Below, one piece after another: positions 1 through 9,756 of a DNA stretch of 64,000 bases; position 1 is the stretch's first letter, and the number at the start of each line of letters is the position of its first letter. The stretch lies in assembly GCF_012277275.1 (NCBI RefSeq), contig NZ_CP051155.1:1488001-1552000 (forward strand). Reading direction: 5' to 3'. The position numbers were made by a program, and so were the translations under genes. The DNA comes from Gephyromycinifex aptenodytis (GTDB lineage: Bacteria > Actinomycetota > Actinomycetes > Actinomycetales > Dermatophilaceae). The notes beneath the pieces are model-generated. The model was not told where the DNA came from, ran no database searches, and saw only the letters and a list, made by a program, of their open reading frames with translations.

Positions 1-23
1 CCAACCCAGGAAGGTTCCTCCTC

Positions 24-917
24 ATGAACACCACCATCGCCGTCCTCGGACTCGGCGCTATGGGCTTGCCCATGGCCGAGCACCTCTCGAACACCTTCGA
101 TGTTCGCGGCTACGACCCCAGCCCGGAACGTCGCGCTCTCTTCTCCCCATGCGCCGCGAACCCCCGTGAGGCAGCCACCGGTGCCGACATCGTCCTGTTC
201 GCCGTCCGCAACGCCGCTCAACTCGAAGATGCGCTGTGGGGCCCGCAGGGTGTCGCCGAGGTGCTGACCGCCGGCTCGGCGGTCCTGCTCACCTCCACCG
301 TGGGTATTGCCGCCGTCACCGACGTGGCAGCGCGACTGACCTCTGCCGGAATCGGCCTCATCGACGCCCCCGTCTCCGGCGGTCCCGCGCGCGCCGGAAG
401 TGGGGATCTTCTCGTCACCGTCGGCGCCCACGACGATGTCTACGAGCGGGCGCTGCCCGTCTTGGAAGCCATGTCGGCCACCCTTGTACGGGTGGGTGGC
501 GAACCCGGCGCCGGGCAGGCAATGAAGACCGTCAATCAACTGCTGTGCGGCGTGCACATCGCGGCAGCGGCTGAGGCACTGGCCTTGGCGCGCGCGCTGG
601 GACTTGACACCGAGCAGGCCCTGCGTGCACTCGGTGCCGGAGCAGCGCAGTCGTTCATGCTGGATGACCGCGGCCCGCGCGTACTGCAGGCATATGACGA
701 GCCGGGCGCGCCGGTCAAGAGCCGGCTCGACATCTTCGTCAAGGACATGGGCATCGTCGACGACGCCGCCCGCACGGCAGGCCTGGCCACCCCGGTGGCT
801 GCTGCCGCACACCAGCTTTACCTGTTGGGCCAGGCCGCAGGGTTGGGTGCCTGCGACGACTCCTCCGTCATCCGCGTTCTTGCCCCTCACCCCACGAGCA
901 CGGAGATGACCCCATGA
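24..917 (+). CDS. NAD(P)-dependent beta-hydroxyacid dehydrogenase (HIBADH family)
   Basis: This 297-residue protein belongs to the 3-hydroxyisobutyrate/6-phosphogluconate dehydrogenase superfamily, which oxidises a beta-hydroxyacid with NAD(P). The N-terminus carries the dinucleotide fold signature GLGAMG at about residues 9-14. The substrate loop DAPVSGGP lies near residue 115, and the catalytic-lysine helix (GQAMKTVNQ) near residue 170. Length is normal for the family. The stop overlaps the start of a GntP permease by 4 nt (ATGA), so the two are translationally coupled. In known systems a dehydrogenase of this type beside a GntP permease often handles sugar acids such as L-threonate or glycerate. 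The substrate here is inferred from that context only. Further operon genes may lie upstream, outside the window. Confidence 0.85.
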   Translation: MNTTIAVLGLGAMGLPMAEHLSNTFDVRGYDPSPERRALFSPCAANPREAATGADIVLFAVRNAAQLEDALWGPQGVAEVLTAGSAVLLTSTVGIAAVTDVAARLTSAGIGLIDAPVSGGPARAGSGDLLVTVGAHDDVYERALPVLEAMSATLVRVGGEPGAGQAMKTVNQLLCGVHIAAAAEALALARALGLDTEQALRALGAGAAQSFMLDDRGPRVLQAYDEPGAPVKSRLDIFVKDMGIVDDAARTAGLATPVAAAAHQLYLLGQAAGLGACDDSSVIRVLAPHPTSTEMTP

Positions 918-2263
918 GCACCGCCTACCTCCTCGGGCTTGCGATCGTCGCAATCGCCCTGTTGCTCGTGCTCGTCATCAAGATCCGGATGCCTGCCTTC
1001 GTAGCCATCCTGCTCGTGGCCGGAGGCACCGCGCTCGCGGGCGGTATCCCCGTCGGGGAGGTCATCCCCACCCTGACTGCCGGCATGGGTAAGACCCTGG
1101 GGTCGGTGGCGATCATCGTCGGCCTGGGGGCGATGCTCGGCCGGATGATCGAGGTCTCCGGCGGCGCGCAACGCCTGGCTCAGACCTTCACCGACAAACT
1201 CGGACAGAAGCGGGTCGTCGCGGCCGTCACTGCGGCCGCGTTCATCCTCGGTATCCCTGTCTTCTTCGACGTCGGGTTCATCATCCTGGCCCCGATCGTG
1301 TTCGGTTTCGCGGCTGTCGCCGGGATCTCCCCGCTGCGAATCGGTCTGCCCGTTGCTGCCGTCCTGCTCGCCGTGCACGTAGTTGTTCCGCCACACCCCG
1401 GGCCGGTCGCTGCCGCCGCCACGCTGGGCACGGACCCCGGTCTGTTGACGATCATCGGGCTGTTGGCGTGTATCCCGATGAGTGTCGTCGCGTTCTTCGT
1501 CAGCAAGCGCATGAATCTGGACCGATACGAGTTGGGCGACTCCCCCGCCACGGCAGCCCTCCAGGCGGCTGACTCGACCTCCTCCGACCGCGCACCCGGC
1601 GCCGGCATGGTCCTGGCGCTCATCCTCATCCCGCTCGGACTCATCATGTTCGGTACCACCGGGGCGATGCTGCTGGAGGAAGGCAACCCGACCCGAGACT
1701 TGCTCGGCTTCCTGGGGGCACCCGCTTTCGCACTGATGGTGGGCGCACTGCTGGCCTACCTCATCGTCAGCCGTCAACAGGGATGGGACCTGGCCAGACG
1801 CGCAGAGGTGATGGACTCGGCCCTACCGACGGTCGCCATCATCATCTTCGTCACCGGCGCGGGCGGGGTCTTCGCCAACGTCCTCATCGAGACCGGGGTC
1901 GGCAAGGCGTTGGCTGGAACGCTCGCGGAGTTGGGGATGCCATTGCTGCTCAGCGCCTACCTCATCGCAGTCGCACTCCGGGTGGCCCAAGGCTCGGCGA
2001 CCGTGGCCGTACTGACCACCGCCGGGCTCATGCAACCGGCCGTGATGGCGGCCGGGCTCAACCCGGTGCAGAACGTCCTCGTGCTGTGCGCGATCGGGTT
2101 CGGCGGTTACGCAGCCTCGCACATCAACGACTCGGGGTTCTGGATCGTCACCCGCTACCTGGGACTATCGGTGGCTGATGGGTTGAAGACGTGGACCGTG
2201 CTGTCCACGATCGGGTCCCTCGTCGGATTCGCCACCGTGTCTGCGCTCTGGCTGCTCGCCTAG
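914..2263 (+). CDS. GntP-family sugar-acid permease
   Basis: This 449-residue, very hydrophobic protein has about 12-14 membrane segments and lies in the inner membrane. The family-typical PHPGPVAAA stretch is near residue 160, and the GFGGYAASHINDSGFW region near residue 395 matches the conserved C-terminal motif of gluconate permeases. GntP proteins import gluconate and related sugar acids by proton symport. It overlaps the upstream dehydrogenase by 4 nt and presumably imports that enzyme's substrate. A strong terminator follows. The exact substrate cannot be read from the sequence. Confidence 0.88.
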   Translation: MSTAYLLGLAIVAIALLLVLVIKIRMPAFVAILLVAGGTALAGGIPVGEVIPTLTAGMGKTLGSVAIIVGLGAMLGRMIEVSGGAQRLAQTFTDKLGQKRVVAAVTAAAFILGIPVFFDVGFIILAPIVFGFAAVAGISPLRIGLPVAAVLLAVHVVVPPHPGPVAAAATLGTDPGLLTIIGLLACIPMSVVAFFVSKRMNLDRYELGDSPATAALQAADSTSSDRAPGAGMVLALILIPLGLIMFGTTGAMLLEEGNPTRDLLGFLGAPAFALMVGALLAYLIVSRQQGWDLARRAEVMDSALPTVAIIIFVTGAGGVFANVLIETGVGKALAGTLAELGMPLLLSAYLIAVALRVAQGSATVAVLTTAGLMQPAVMAAGLNPVQNVLVLCAIGFGGYAASHINDSGFWIVTRYLGLSVADGLKTWTVLSTIGSLVGFATVSALWLLA

Positions 2264-2294
2264 GTCGCGGTTGGCAACACGCACAACTGGCACA

Positions 2295-2332
2295 TATCAG
2301 GGGCCGTCCCGATGAAGGGGCGGCCCCTGATA
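2295..2332. terminator. Bidirectional intrinsic terminator between gntP-like and eamA-like genes
   Basis: A perfect 12-bp inverted repeat (tatcaggggccg / cggcccctgata) is extended inward by a tccc/gggg stem around the loop gatgaa. It sits between two convergent stop codons, so it can end both transcripts. There is no long T-tract, as is common in high-GC actinomycetes. Confidence 0.8.
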
Positions 2333-2336
2333 CGCG

Positions 2337-3251
2337 TCACAGACCAGGGGGCTCAGCAGCCGGCCGACCGCTGGGCACATCATGGCGGGCCGCCCAACCG
2401 GTACCGACCCCCAAGGCCATCAGCACGCCGACAGTGACGATGACGCCGCCGAGAATGCCGAGCACGCCCGGCTGTTCACCGCTGTAGACGAAGGCGGCCA
2501 CCATCCCGATCGGTGGCACCAACATCGACCAGGGGGCCACGGCCGAAGCCGAATGCCGCGACAGAAGCAGATTCCAGATGCCGTACCCGGCCATCGAGGC
2601 CAGGTAGGTGATGAACGCCAACCCCAGCAACGCCCGCCAGGTCACCTGTGTCATTGACGCCGCGATCGCGGGCCATCCCTCGATCAACAGCGACGCAAGG
2701 AACAGCGGAATCGGGGAGATCAGCGCAGACCACACCACTAGCGAGAAACCGTCCCGGGGCGGCCTGCGGCGCACCACGACATTGCCCACCGCCCACGAAG
2801 CGGCCGCGGCCACCGTCATCAGAAACGGCAACGCCGGAGCGGCAAGCATGTGTTTCCATCCCACCACCGCCATCCCGGCAACCCCGACCGCGATGCCGAT
2901 CACCTGGTATCTGGCCGGGCGCTCACGCAATAAAACCGCGGCCAGCACCACCGTGAACACTGTCTGCACCTGAAGCACCAACGAGGCCAGACCGGCCGGC
3001 ATCCCAAAATGCAGCGCGCTGTACAGCAGGCCGAACTGGCCGACCCCCATGGTCAAACCTGCGGCCACGACCGTCTTCCAGCCGTTACCGGGCGGCCGGA
3101 CGAAGAAGACCGCAGGTAAGGCCACGAGCGTGAATCGCATCGCCGCCAGCAGCAGCGGCGGGAAGACCTCCATCCCCATCTGCGCCGCGACAAAGTTGAC
3201 CCCCCAGATCAGGGCCACGATGCAGGCCAGGGCCATATCTCTCGGTGGCAT
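2337..3251 (-). CDS. EamA/DMT-superfamily transporter
   Basis: This protein of about 304 residues has ten predicted membrane helices arranged as two EamA repeats, as in the drug/metabolite transporter superfamily (amino-acid or metabolite exporters such as EamA/RhaT). The N-terminus MPPRDMALACIVALIWGVNF shows the typical first-helix WGxNF motif. An ATG at 3251 is preferred; a GTG at 3263 is possible, and neither has a clear ribosome-binding site, so the message may be leaderless. It converges with the GntP gene and shares a terminator with it. Substrate unknown. Confidence 0.85.
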   Translation of the reverse strand: MPPRDMALACIVALIWGVNFVAAQMGMEVFPPLLLAAMRFTLVALPAVFFVRPPGNGWKTVVAAGLTMGVGQFGLLYSALHFGMPAGLASLVLQVQTVFTVVLAAVLLRERPARYQVIGIAVGVAGMAVVGWKHMLAAPALPFLMTVAAAASWAVGNVVVRRRPPRDGFSLVVWSALISPIPLFLASLLIEGWPAIAASMTQVTWRALLGLAFITYLASMAGYGIWNLLLSRHSASAVAPWSMLVPPIGMVAAFVYSGEQPGVLGILGGVIVTVGVLMALGVGTGWAARHDVPSGRPAAEPPGL

Positions 3252-3339
3252 CACGGCAGCCACCGTAGGGGGTGCAGGCTCGGCGTGCCCACGTCGCGGC
3301 CCGTCGCGTCCAGTAGCCGAGAACTGACAAGGTGTGGCT

Positions 3340-3954
3340 ATGCCTGCGCAACAGAGTGATTCCCTGGTTCGGCGAGTCCGCGAGGCGGTCGTCGGACGCT
3401 ACGACGAACCTCAGCGCTACTACCACACCCGCGCCCACATCGCCGAGGTCGAGGCTGCGCTGCACACCCTGATAGGACCCGAAACGCTACCCCCGAGCCT
3501 GCAGTTCGCGGCGTGGTTTCACGACGCGGTCTATGACCCGGGCCAAGCCGCGGGGGCTAACGAACGCGGCAGCGCCGAGCTGGCTCGCAGCGTGCTGGGT
3601 TCCCTGGGCGTACCCGATTGCGTCATTGCCGAAGTCTGCGGCCATATCCTGGCCACGATCGCGCACGAGGTCGGCCTCGAACCCGACCCGTCTCGAAGGG
3701 CCCGGCGAGCGGCATTCCTCGATGCCGACCTGTGGATCTTGTCTGCGGAGCAGCCACGCTATGAGCAGTACTGCAGACAGGTGCGCCAGGAATACAAGCA
3801 CGTGCCGGAGGCGCTGTTTCGCGCCGGTCGCGCCCAGCTCCTTGCCGCCCTGACAGCGCGGGAGTATCTCTACTGCACCGAGCACGCCCGAACACACTGG
3901 GAGCACCTGGCCCGCGCCAACCTGGACCGGGAACTGCATTCTCTCCAGCCGTGA
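3340..3954 (+). CDS. HD-domain metal-dependent phosphohydrolase-like protein
   Basis: This small soluble protein of about 204 residues belongs to the predicted HD phosphohydrolase group. It shows the first metal-ligand histidine in YYHTRAHI (about residue 25) and the HD pair in AAWFHDAVYDP (about residue 65). Family members coordinate divalent metals and are thought to hydrolyse nucleotide-like phosphates, but most are uncharacterised. The ATG at 3340 has AAGG about 8 nt upstream; an in-frame GTG at 3334 is the alternative. It is divergent from the EamA transporter and convergent with the next gene. Confidence 0.75.
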   Translation: MPAQQSDSLVRRVREAVVGRYDEPQRYYHTRAHIAEVEAALHTLIGPETLPPSLQFAAWFHDAVYDPGQAAGANERGSAELARSVLGSLGVPDCVIAEVCGHILATIAHEVGLEPDPSRRARRAAFLDADLWILSAEQPRYEQYCRQVRQEYKHVPEALFRAGRAQLLAALTAREYLYCTEHARTHWEHLARANLDRELHSLQP

Positions 3955-3985
3955 GCGCTACCGGGCCTGAGCGGGTCAGCCTGGG

Positions 3986-4768
3986 CTAGAACGAATCTGT
4001 GAACACAGCTGCCAGCAGGGGCCACCACGGGGCACCACCGCACATCGGCTCCAGTTCCTGGGACTCGACCCAGCGCAGCCGCTGCCCCTCCGGGCCGTGA
4101 GACTGCACCTGCGCCACATGCTGTATCCGGGCCCGATAGACGGCGATGTGGCTCGTCGGCAGCAACCTCCCGTGCCCCGGCCCGTCCGGGCGCTGGCCGG
4201 TGAGCAGGATGCGTTCGTAAGCGCACGGGACCAGAGCCGACTCGTGCAGCTGCAACCCCGTTTCCTCCGCGGTCTCACGCACCGCGGCCGCCCGGGCCGA
4301 CTCACCAGGTTCTCGCCAGCCCCCCGGCCCCTCCCAACCGCCTCGGTCCGCGGATTCCACCAGCAGCACCCGCCCGAGCGCGTCCTCGGTGAACGTCACG
4401 GTGGCGACCGTCGATGCCTCCGGAGGCTCCCGGGTTGAGGCGATCAGATCGAGTCGGTGCGGCACCGGATGGTGGGCCAACCCGTTGGGTAGCGCCGCCA
4501 GGGGGCGCTCCCCGGAGCGCTTCCGGAAGCGCAGACCCGCCGCTTCCAGACGGCTCAGGATCACCCGGGCGCGGGTGGGCTGGGCGCCCGCGGCCACGAC
4601 CTCGTCATAGCGCTCGCTCGGGACGTCGTAATGGTCCCCGTCGTAGCTTCGCGGATGCAGCCCGGCGCCCGCGGCGAAAGCGTGCAACTCGGCATAGGAC
4701 TCATCAGAGGCCAGATGCGACCACACTCGTCCCCGGGCCGGCCACACCGGCGGATCGATGAGGATCAC
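3986..4768 (-). CDS. DUF4031-NUDIX hydrolase fusion protein
   Basis: This protein of about 260 residues has two parts. The N-terminal ~90 residues match the DUF4031 type (ILIDPPVWPARG..., with the SYDGDHYDVP stretch). The C-terminal half is a NUDIX fold with the Nudix box visible (GGWREPGESARAAAVRETAEE), including the REtAEE metal-binding core. NUDIX enzymes hydrolyse nucleoside diphosphate derivatives. The start is GTG at 4768, because GGAGG lies 6 nt upstream and the DUF4031 domain begins there; an open frame continues upstream but runs into the groEL terminator region. Substrate unknown. Confidence 0.78.
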   Translation of the reverse strand: MILIDPPVWPARGRVWSHLASDESYAELHAFAAGAGLHPRSYDGDHYDVPSERYDEVVAAGAQPTRARVILSRLEAAGLRFRKRSGERPLAALPNGLAHHPVPHRLDLIASTREPPEASTVATVTFTEDALGRVLLVESADRGGWEGPGGWREPGESARAAAVRETAEETGLQLHESALVPCAYERILLTGQRPDGPGHGRLLPTSHIAVYRARIQHVAQVQSHGPEGQRLRWVESQELEPMCGGAPWWPLLAAVFTDSF

Positions 4769-4836
4769 TGCACACCTCCGAGGTTGGTCCCATGAGCATC
4801 GACGCGAAGCCATCATGCCTGCTCCCCCGAACATGC

Positions 4837-4870
4837 GAGAACGGGCGGCCCCGAAGGACCGCCCGCTCTC
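4837..4870 (-). terminator. groEL terminator
   Basis: An inverted repeat with core cgggcgg/ccgcccg, an outer gaga/tctc extension and a short cgaa loop lies about 70 nt beyond the groEL stop codon. It is placed to end the groEL message before the downstream DUF4031-NUDIX gene. Confidence 0.65.
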
Positions 4871-4937
4871 GTTCGGCAACTGGTACTGCGCCGCACCTGC
4901 CCGTGTGGGCGCGGCCGCACAGACCGTTACGGCTTCA

Positions 4938-6677
<1,740 letters not shown>

Positions 6678-6717
6678 TCATCGTTGCCGGTCGGTCTGAC
6701 CACTACTCGCCTGCGAA

Positions 6718-6744
6718 CTGTCACTCGAAGGCAGAGAGTGCTAA
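6718..6744 (-). promoter_or_regulatory. CIRCE operator 2 (HrcA site), groEL-proximal
   Basis: On the minus strand the arms read TTAGCACTC, nine spacer bases, GAGTGACAG. The left arm is a perfect CIRCE half-site and the right arm differs at three bases. HrcA represses groE operons through this element in many bacteria. Confidence 0.75.
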
Positions 6745-6752
6745 CCCAATGA

Positions 6753-6779
6753 TTAGCACTCGACCCCACCGAGTGCAAA
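6753..6779 (-). promoter_or_regulatory. CIRCE operator 1 (HrcA site), groEL-distal
   Basis: On the minus strand the arms read TTTGCACTC, nine spacer bases, GAGTGCTAA, only one base off the consensus TTAGCACTC-N9-GAGTGCTAA. It lies 8 bp from the second CIRCE, so adjacent arms also form an inside-out palindrome between them. Confidence 0.88.
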
Positions 6780-6813
6780 TGGTGGAAGCAGTCCGCAGCT
6801 GCTGACACCGGGC

Positions 6814-7647
6814 TTAAGACTGCGGGTCGAGCACTGCCTGTGCGGCCACCTCGAGGGCCGGTTCACCAAACCCGGCAACGCTGGCGGCCGAGACCAGCGC
6901 CGCAGGATCGGCACCGCGTTCCTTGCCGACGCGCAGCGCCTCACTGAGTCGGATCAGCGCCACGCACTGCTCTTCGACACCTTCGCGGGTCATCACGGAT
7001 CCGTGGCCCGGCACATTGACGCCAGCCAACCCCACTTCCGCTGAATCCAGAAGCCGGGACAGGGACTGCCCCCACTCCAGCGGATAGGAGCCCTCAAAGT
7101 CAGGGTCGGCGCCTTCTTCAACGACATCGCCCCAAAACACCGCGCCAGACCCCGGCACCGCCACCACCAGGTCGTGATCGGTGTGTGCAGGGCCAAGGGG
7201 GATGAGGGTGACGCTCCGACCGCCCAGATCGAGGGTCTGTCGCTGCGTCACCAGATGATCCGGTGACACGGGCGTGGCAGTAGCCACCAGCTGCGCCAAT
7301 TCGTCGGCGCCCGCCTCGCGTAGTTCTGCCACCGTGGCCTGCCGCCCTTCACGCAGCCACTGCGTGAACCGCGCGGGCATTCGGTGATGGGCGTACACCG
7401 GACACGGAGTGAACGCGCTCACCCCGAGCGCATGGTCGTAGTGACCATGCGTCACGACGACTCGCCACGGCAGGTCGCTGACCCGGCGAACCGCGTGCGC
7501 AAGTTCACGACCACGCGCATCACCAGCGCCGGCATCGACGACCAGGCATTCCTTCTCGCCGACGACAAGTCCGCAATTGAGGAGAAGGTCAGAGTGCTGC
7601 CAGACGAATACCCCATCGGCGACTTCGACCCACTCCGGCTCTCTCAT
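6814..7647 (-). CDS. MBL-fold metallo-hydrolase
   Basis: This 277-residue protein has the metallo-beta-lactamase fold. The metal-binding motif HGHYDHALG (HxHxDH) is near residue 67. Further ligands are suggested by LGPAHTDHDLVV near residue 153 and by the VPGHGSVM stretch near residue 213. The family hydrolyses thioesters, lactones or related bonds; the substrate is unknown. It lies upstream of the groEL promoter region in the same orientation, but the CIRCE-bearing intergenic space separates the two transcripts. Confidence 0.82.
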   Translation of the reverse strand: MREPEWVEVADGVFVWQHSDLLLNCGLVVGEKECLVVDAGAGDARGRELAHAVRRVSDLPWRVVVTHGHYDHALGVSAFTPCPVYAHHRMPARFTQWLREGRQATVAELREAGADELAQLVATATPVSPDHLVTQRQTLDLGGRSVTLIPLGPAHTDHDLVVAVPGSGAVFWGDVVEEGADPDFEGSYPLEWGQSLSRLLDSAEVGLAGVNVPGHGSVMTREGVEEQCVALIRLSEALRVGKERGADPAALVSAASVAGFGEPALEVAAQAVLDPQS

Positions 7648-7824
7648 ACGCCACAGGCTACGGCGAGCACCCCCACCTGCCTGCGAGCTGCGTCACCTTC
7701 AGCGTTCCTAGATCTCGAGCCGATCGCGCGCCGTGAAGCATCCGGGGTTGAGAAAACGTCATAGCCGGCACAACGATTGCCGCGGGAGGTTCCAGCTGTG
7801 GCAACGCCCCCGCAGTGGCAGCCG

Positions 7825-8106
7825 TCAGACCGTGAATCCCATTCGGCGGGCCGAGCGGGCCTTCTGGCGTGAGGAGCGCATCCGGCGCAGACGCTTGACC
7901 AGCATCGGGTCGAAGGCCAGCGCCTCCGGTTCGTCAATGAGCGAGTTCAGCACCTGGTAGTACCGCGTGGAGGACATGTCGAACAGTTCGCGAATGCTCT
8001 GCTCTTTGGCCCCCGGGTACTTCCACCACTGCCGCTCGAACGTCAAGATCTCGCGTTCGAGGTCGCTGAGCGCCCCCTGCGTGACCTGCGGTTCGACCGC
8101 CTCCAT
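7825..8106 (-). CDS. DUF3263 family protein
   Basis: This 93-residue basic protein matches the actinobacterial DUF3263 family: LSDLEREILTFERQWWKYPG, then a helix-turn-helix-like stretch (IRELFDMSSTRYYQVLN) and an arginine/lysine-rich C-terminus. A DNA-binding role is plausible from that stretch but unproven. AGGAGG sits 5-6 nt before the ATG. In mycobacteria a DUF3263 gene also lies in the groEL2 neighbourhood, so the location is conserved; the LytR_C gene that often follows it is absent here. Confidence 0.82.
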   Translation of the reverse strand: MEAVEPQVTQGALSDLEREILTFERQWWKYPGAKEQSIRELFDMSSTRYYQVLNSLIDEPEALAFDPMLVKRLRRMRSSRQKARSARRMGFTV

Positions 8107-8220
8107 GGCGTCCTCCTGTTCTGACTACCGACCTGCATCGTGCCAGCAAACGACATCGATGTCATTCACCCTGCGGGGGTCGTGGCGTGGTCGATGCGCC
8201 GAGCCCACTAAGTTGTGGCC

Positions 8221-8892
8221 ATGACCGCGAGGCCGTTGCGCGAGCTGATACACCCCTCGTGGGCGCAGGCTATGGCGCCCGTCGAGGACGACATCAGACG
8301 CTTGGGGGTTTTCTTGCGCGAGGAGCTCGCCGCCGGGCATTCCTACCTGCCTGCGGGCCGACATGTGCTGCGCGCCTTCGAGCAGCCGTTGGACAGCGTC
8401 CGGGTTCTCATCGTCGGCCAGGACCCCTACCCCACCCCGGGTCACGCGGTGGGACTGTCGTTCTCGGTGTCGCCGGACGTCTCACCGATACCCAAGAGTC
8501 TGAACAACATTTACCGAGAACTCAGCGAGGATCTGGGGATCGAACGCCCCAGCACCGGGGACCTGTCGCCGTGGGCGGACCGCGGCGTGATGCTGCTCAA
8601 CCGGGTGCTGACTGTCCGGCCGGGGGCATCGGCCAGTCATCGCGGTAAAGGCTGGGAGATCGTCACCGAGTGCGCGATCACTGCGCTGGTCCAGCGCGGC
8701 GGGCCGCTGGTCGCGATCCTGTGGGGGCGCGATGCGCGTTCGCTGAATCTGGCGCATGTTCCTCGGGTCGAGAGCGCGCACCCCTCACCGCTGTCAGCTC
8801 ACAACGGATTCTTCGGGTCTCGCCCGTTCAGCCGGGCAAATGCCCTGCTGGAAGAGCAAGGCGCCGACCCTATCGATTGGAGACTGCCCTGA
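8221..8892 (+). CDS. ung: Uracil-DNA glycosylase
   Basis: Family 1 uracil-DNA glycosylase, about 223 residues, removes uracil from DNA to start base-excision repair. The water-activating motif GQDPYP places the catalytic Asp at residue 68. The DNA-intercalation/catalytic histidine motif [10 protein letters not shown] places His at 187. [11 protein letters not shown] completes the C-terminal signature. The ATG at 8221 is preferred over an in-frame GTG 6 nt upstream; there is no clear ribosome-binding site, so translation may be leaderless. Confidence 0.97.
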   Translation: MTARPLRELIHPSWAQAMAPVEDDIRRLGVFLREELAAGHSYLPAGRHVLRAFEQPLDSVRVLIVGQDPYPTPGHAVGLSFSVSPDVSPIPKSLNNIYRELSEDLGIERPSTGDLSPWADRGVMLLNRVLTVRPGASASHRGKGWEIVTECAITALVQRGGPLVAILWGRDARSLNLAHVPRVESAHPSPLSAHNGFFGSRPFSRANALLEEQGADPIDWRLP

Positions 8893-9722
8893 AAGACAAC
8901 AACAGCAGCAGCGTCGGCACGCTCACCGCACCAGAGGGCGGGTGGCATCGCTATGTCGCGATCGGCGACTCCTTCACCGAAGGAATGTGCGATGCGCACC
9001 CCAGCGAGCCCGAGACCTTCGTCGGATGGGCCGACCGGCTCGCCGGCCACCTGGCAGCGGTCAGCAGCGAGCCGTTCTCCTACGCCAACCTCGCCGTTCG
9101 CGGGCGGCTCCTGCACGACGTCACCCACCGACAGCTCCCCCTTGCCCTGGACCTGCAACCCGACCTGGTCAGCATCGTCGGCGGCGGTAACGACATTCTT
9201 CGGCCGCGGGCCGACATCGACGCGCTGGCCGAAGAGCTCGAGGCGGCCGTCAGCACGATCCGGGCCACCGGCGCCGACGTGCTGCTGGCTACACCCAGCG
9301 ATCCTGCCGCCGCCCCCGTGATCCGCCATGTCCGGGGCCGGCACGCCGTCTACAGCGCCCACATCTGGTCTATCGCCCGTCGTCATGGCTGCGCCGTCAT
9401 CGACCAGTGGGGGGCCCGGATGCTGCTCGACTGGCGGTTGTGGGCACCTGATCGAATTCACCTGACCACCGAGGGGCACCGACGTATCGCCCTGGCTGCT
9501 TATGCGGCACTGGGGTATGACCCCGGCGACGCCGAATGGTCCACGCCCCTGCCCCCGGCGCCGCCGGCGCGGCGACGTGACCGTCTTCGGGATGACAGCC
9601 AGTGGCTGCACGAGTACGTCGGTCCGTGGGTGCAGCGACGCATCCAGGGGCGCTCTTCCGGTGATGGCCGCACGGCGAAGCGACCCGCGCTACAACTGTG
9701 GGAATCCGAGCACCGGGGCTGA
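8877..9722 (+). CDS. SGNH/GDSL hydrolase
   Basis: This predicted esterase/lipase of the SGNH superfamily is about 281 residues. Block I is AIGDSFTEG with the nucleophile Ser, block III is [10 protein letters not shown], and the Asp-His pair is [10 protein letters not shown]. No convincing signal peptide is seen, so it is probably cytoplasmic. There is no ATG or GTG before block I after the end of ung. The best start is a TTG at 8877, giving a 16-nt overlap with ung and translational coupling. The natural ester substrate is unknown. Confidence 0.8.
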   Translation: METALKDNNSSSVGTLTAPEGGWHRYVAIGDSFTEGMCDAHPSEPETFVGWADRLAGHLAAVSSEPFSYANLAVRGRLLHDVTHRQLPLALDLQPDLVSIVGGGNDILRPRADIDALAEELEAAVSTIRATGADVLLATPSDPAAAPVIRHVRGRHAVYSAHIWSIARRHGCAVIDQWGARMLLDWRLWAPDRIHLTTEGHRRIALAAYAALGYDPGDAEWSTPLPPAPPARRRDRLRDDSQWLHEYVGPWVQRRIQGRSSGDGRTAKRPALQLWESEHRG

Positions 9723-9756
9723 TCTGTTTCGGGCAAGCTCGGGCCGGCCGCAGGCT

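Noticed and set aside
887-1777. 296-codon minus-strand frame opposite the GntP permease
   Set aside because: Extremely Asp/Arg/Gln-rich composition typical of antisense to a hydrophobic membrane protein.
6736-6761. Single palindrome GAGTGCTAA-N8-TTAGCACTC as a new operator
   Set aside because: It is explained by the facing arms of two adjacent CIRCE elements, each with its proper 9-bp spacer.
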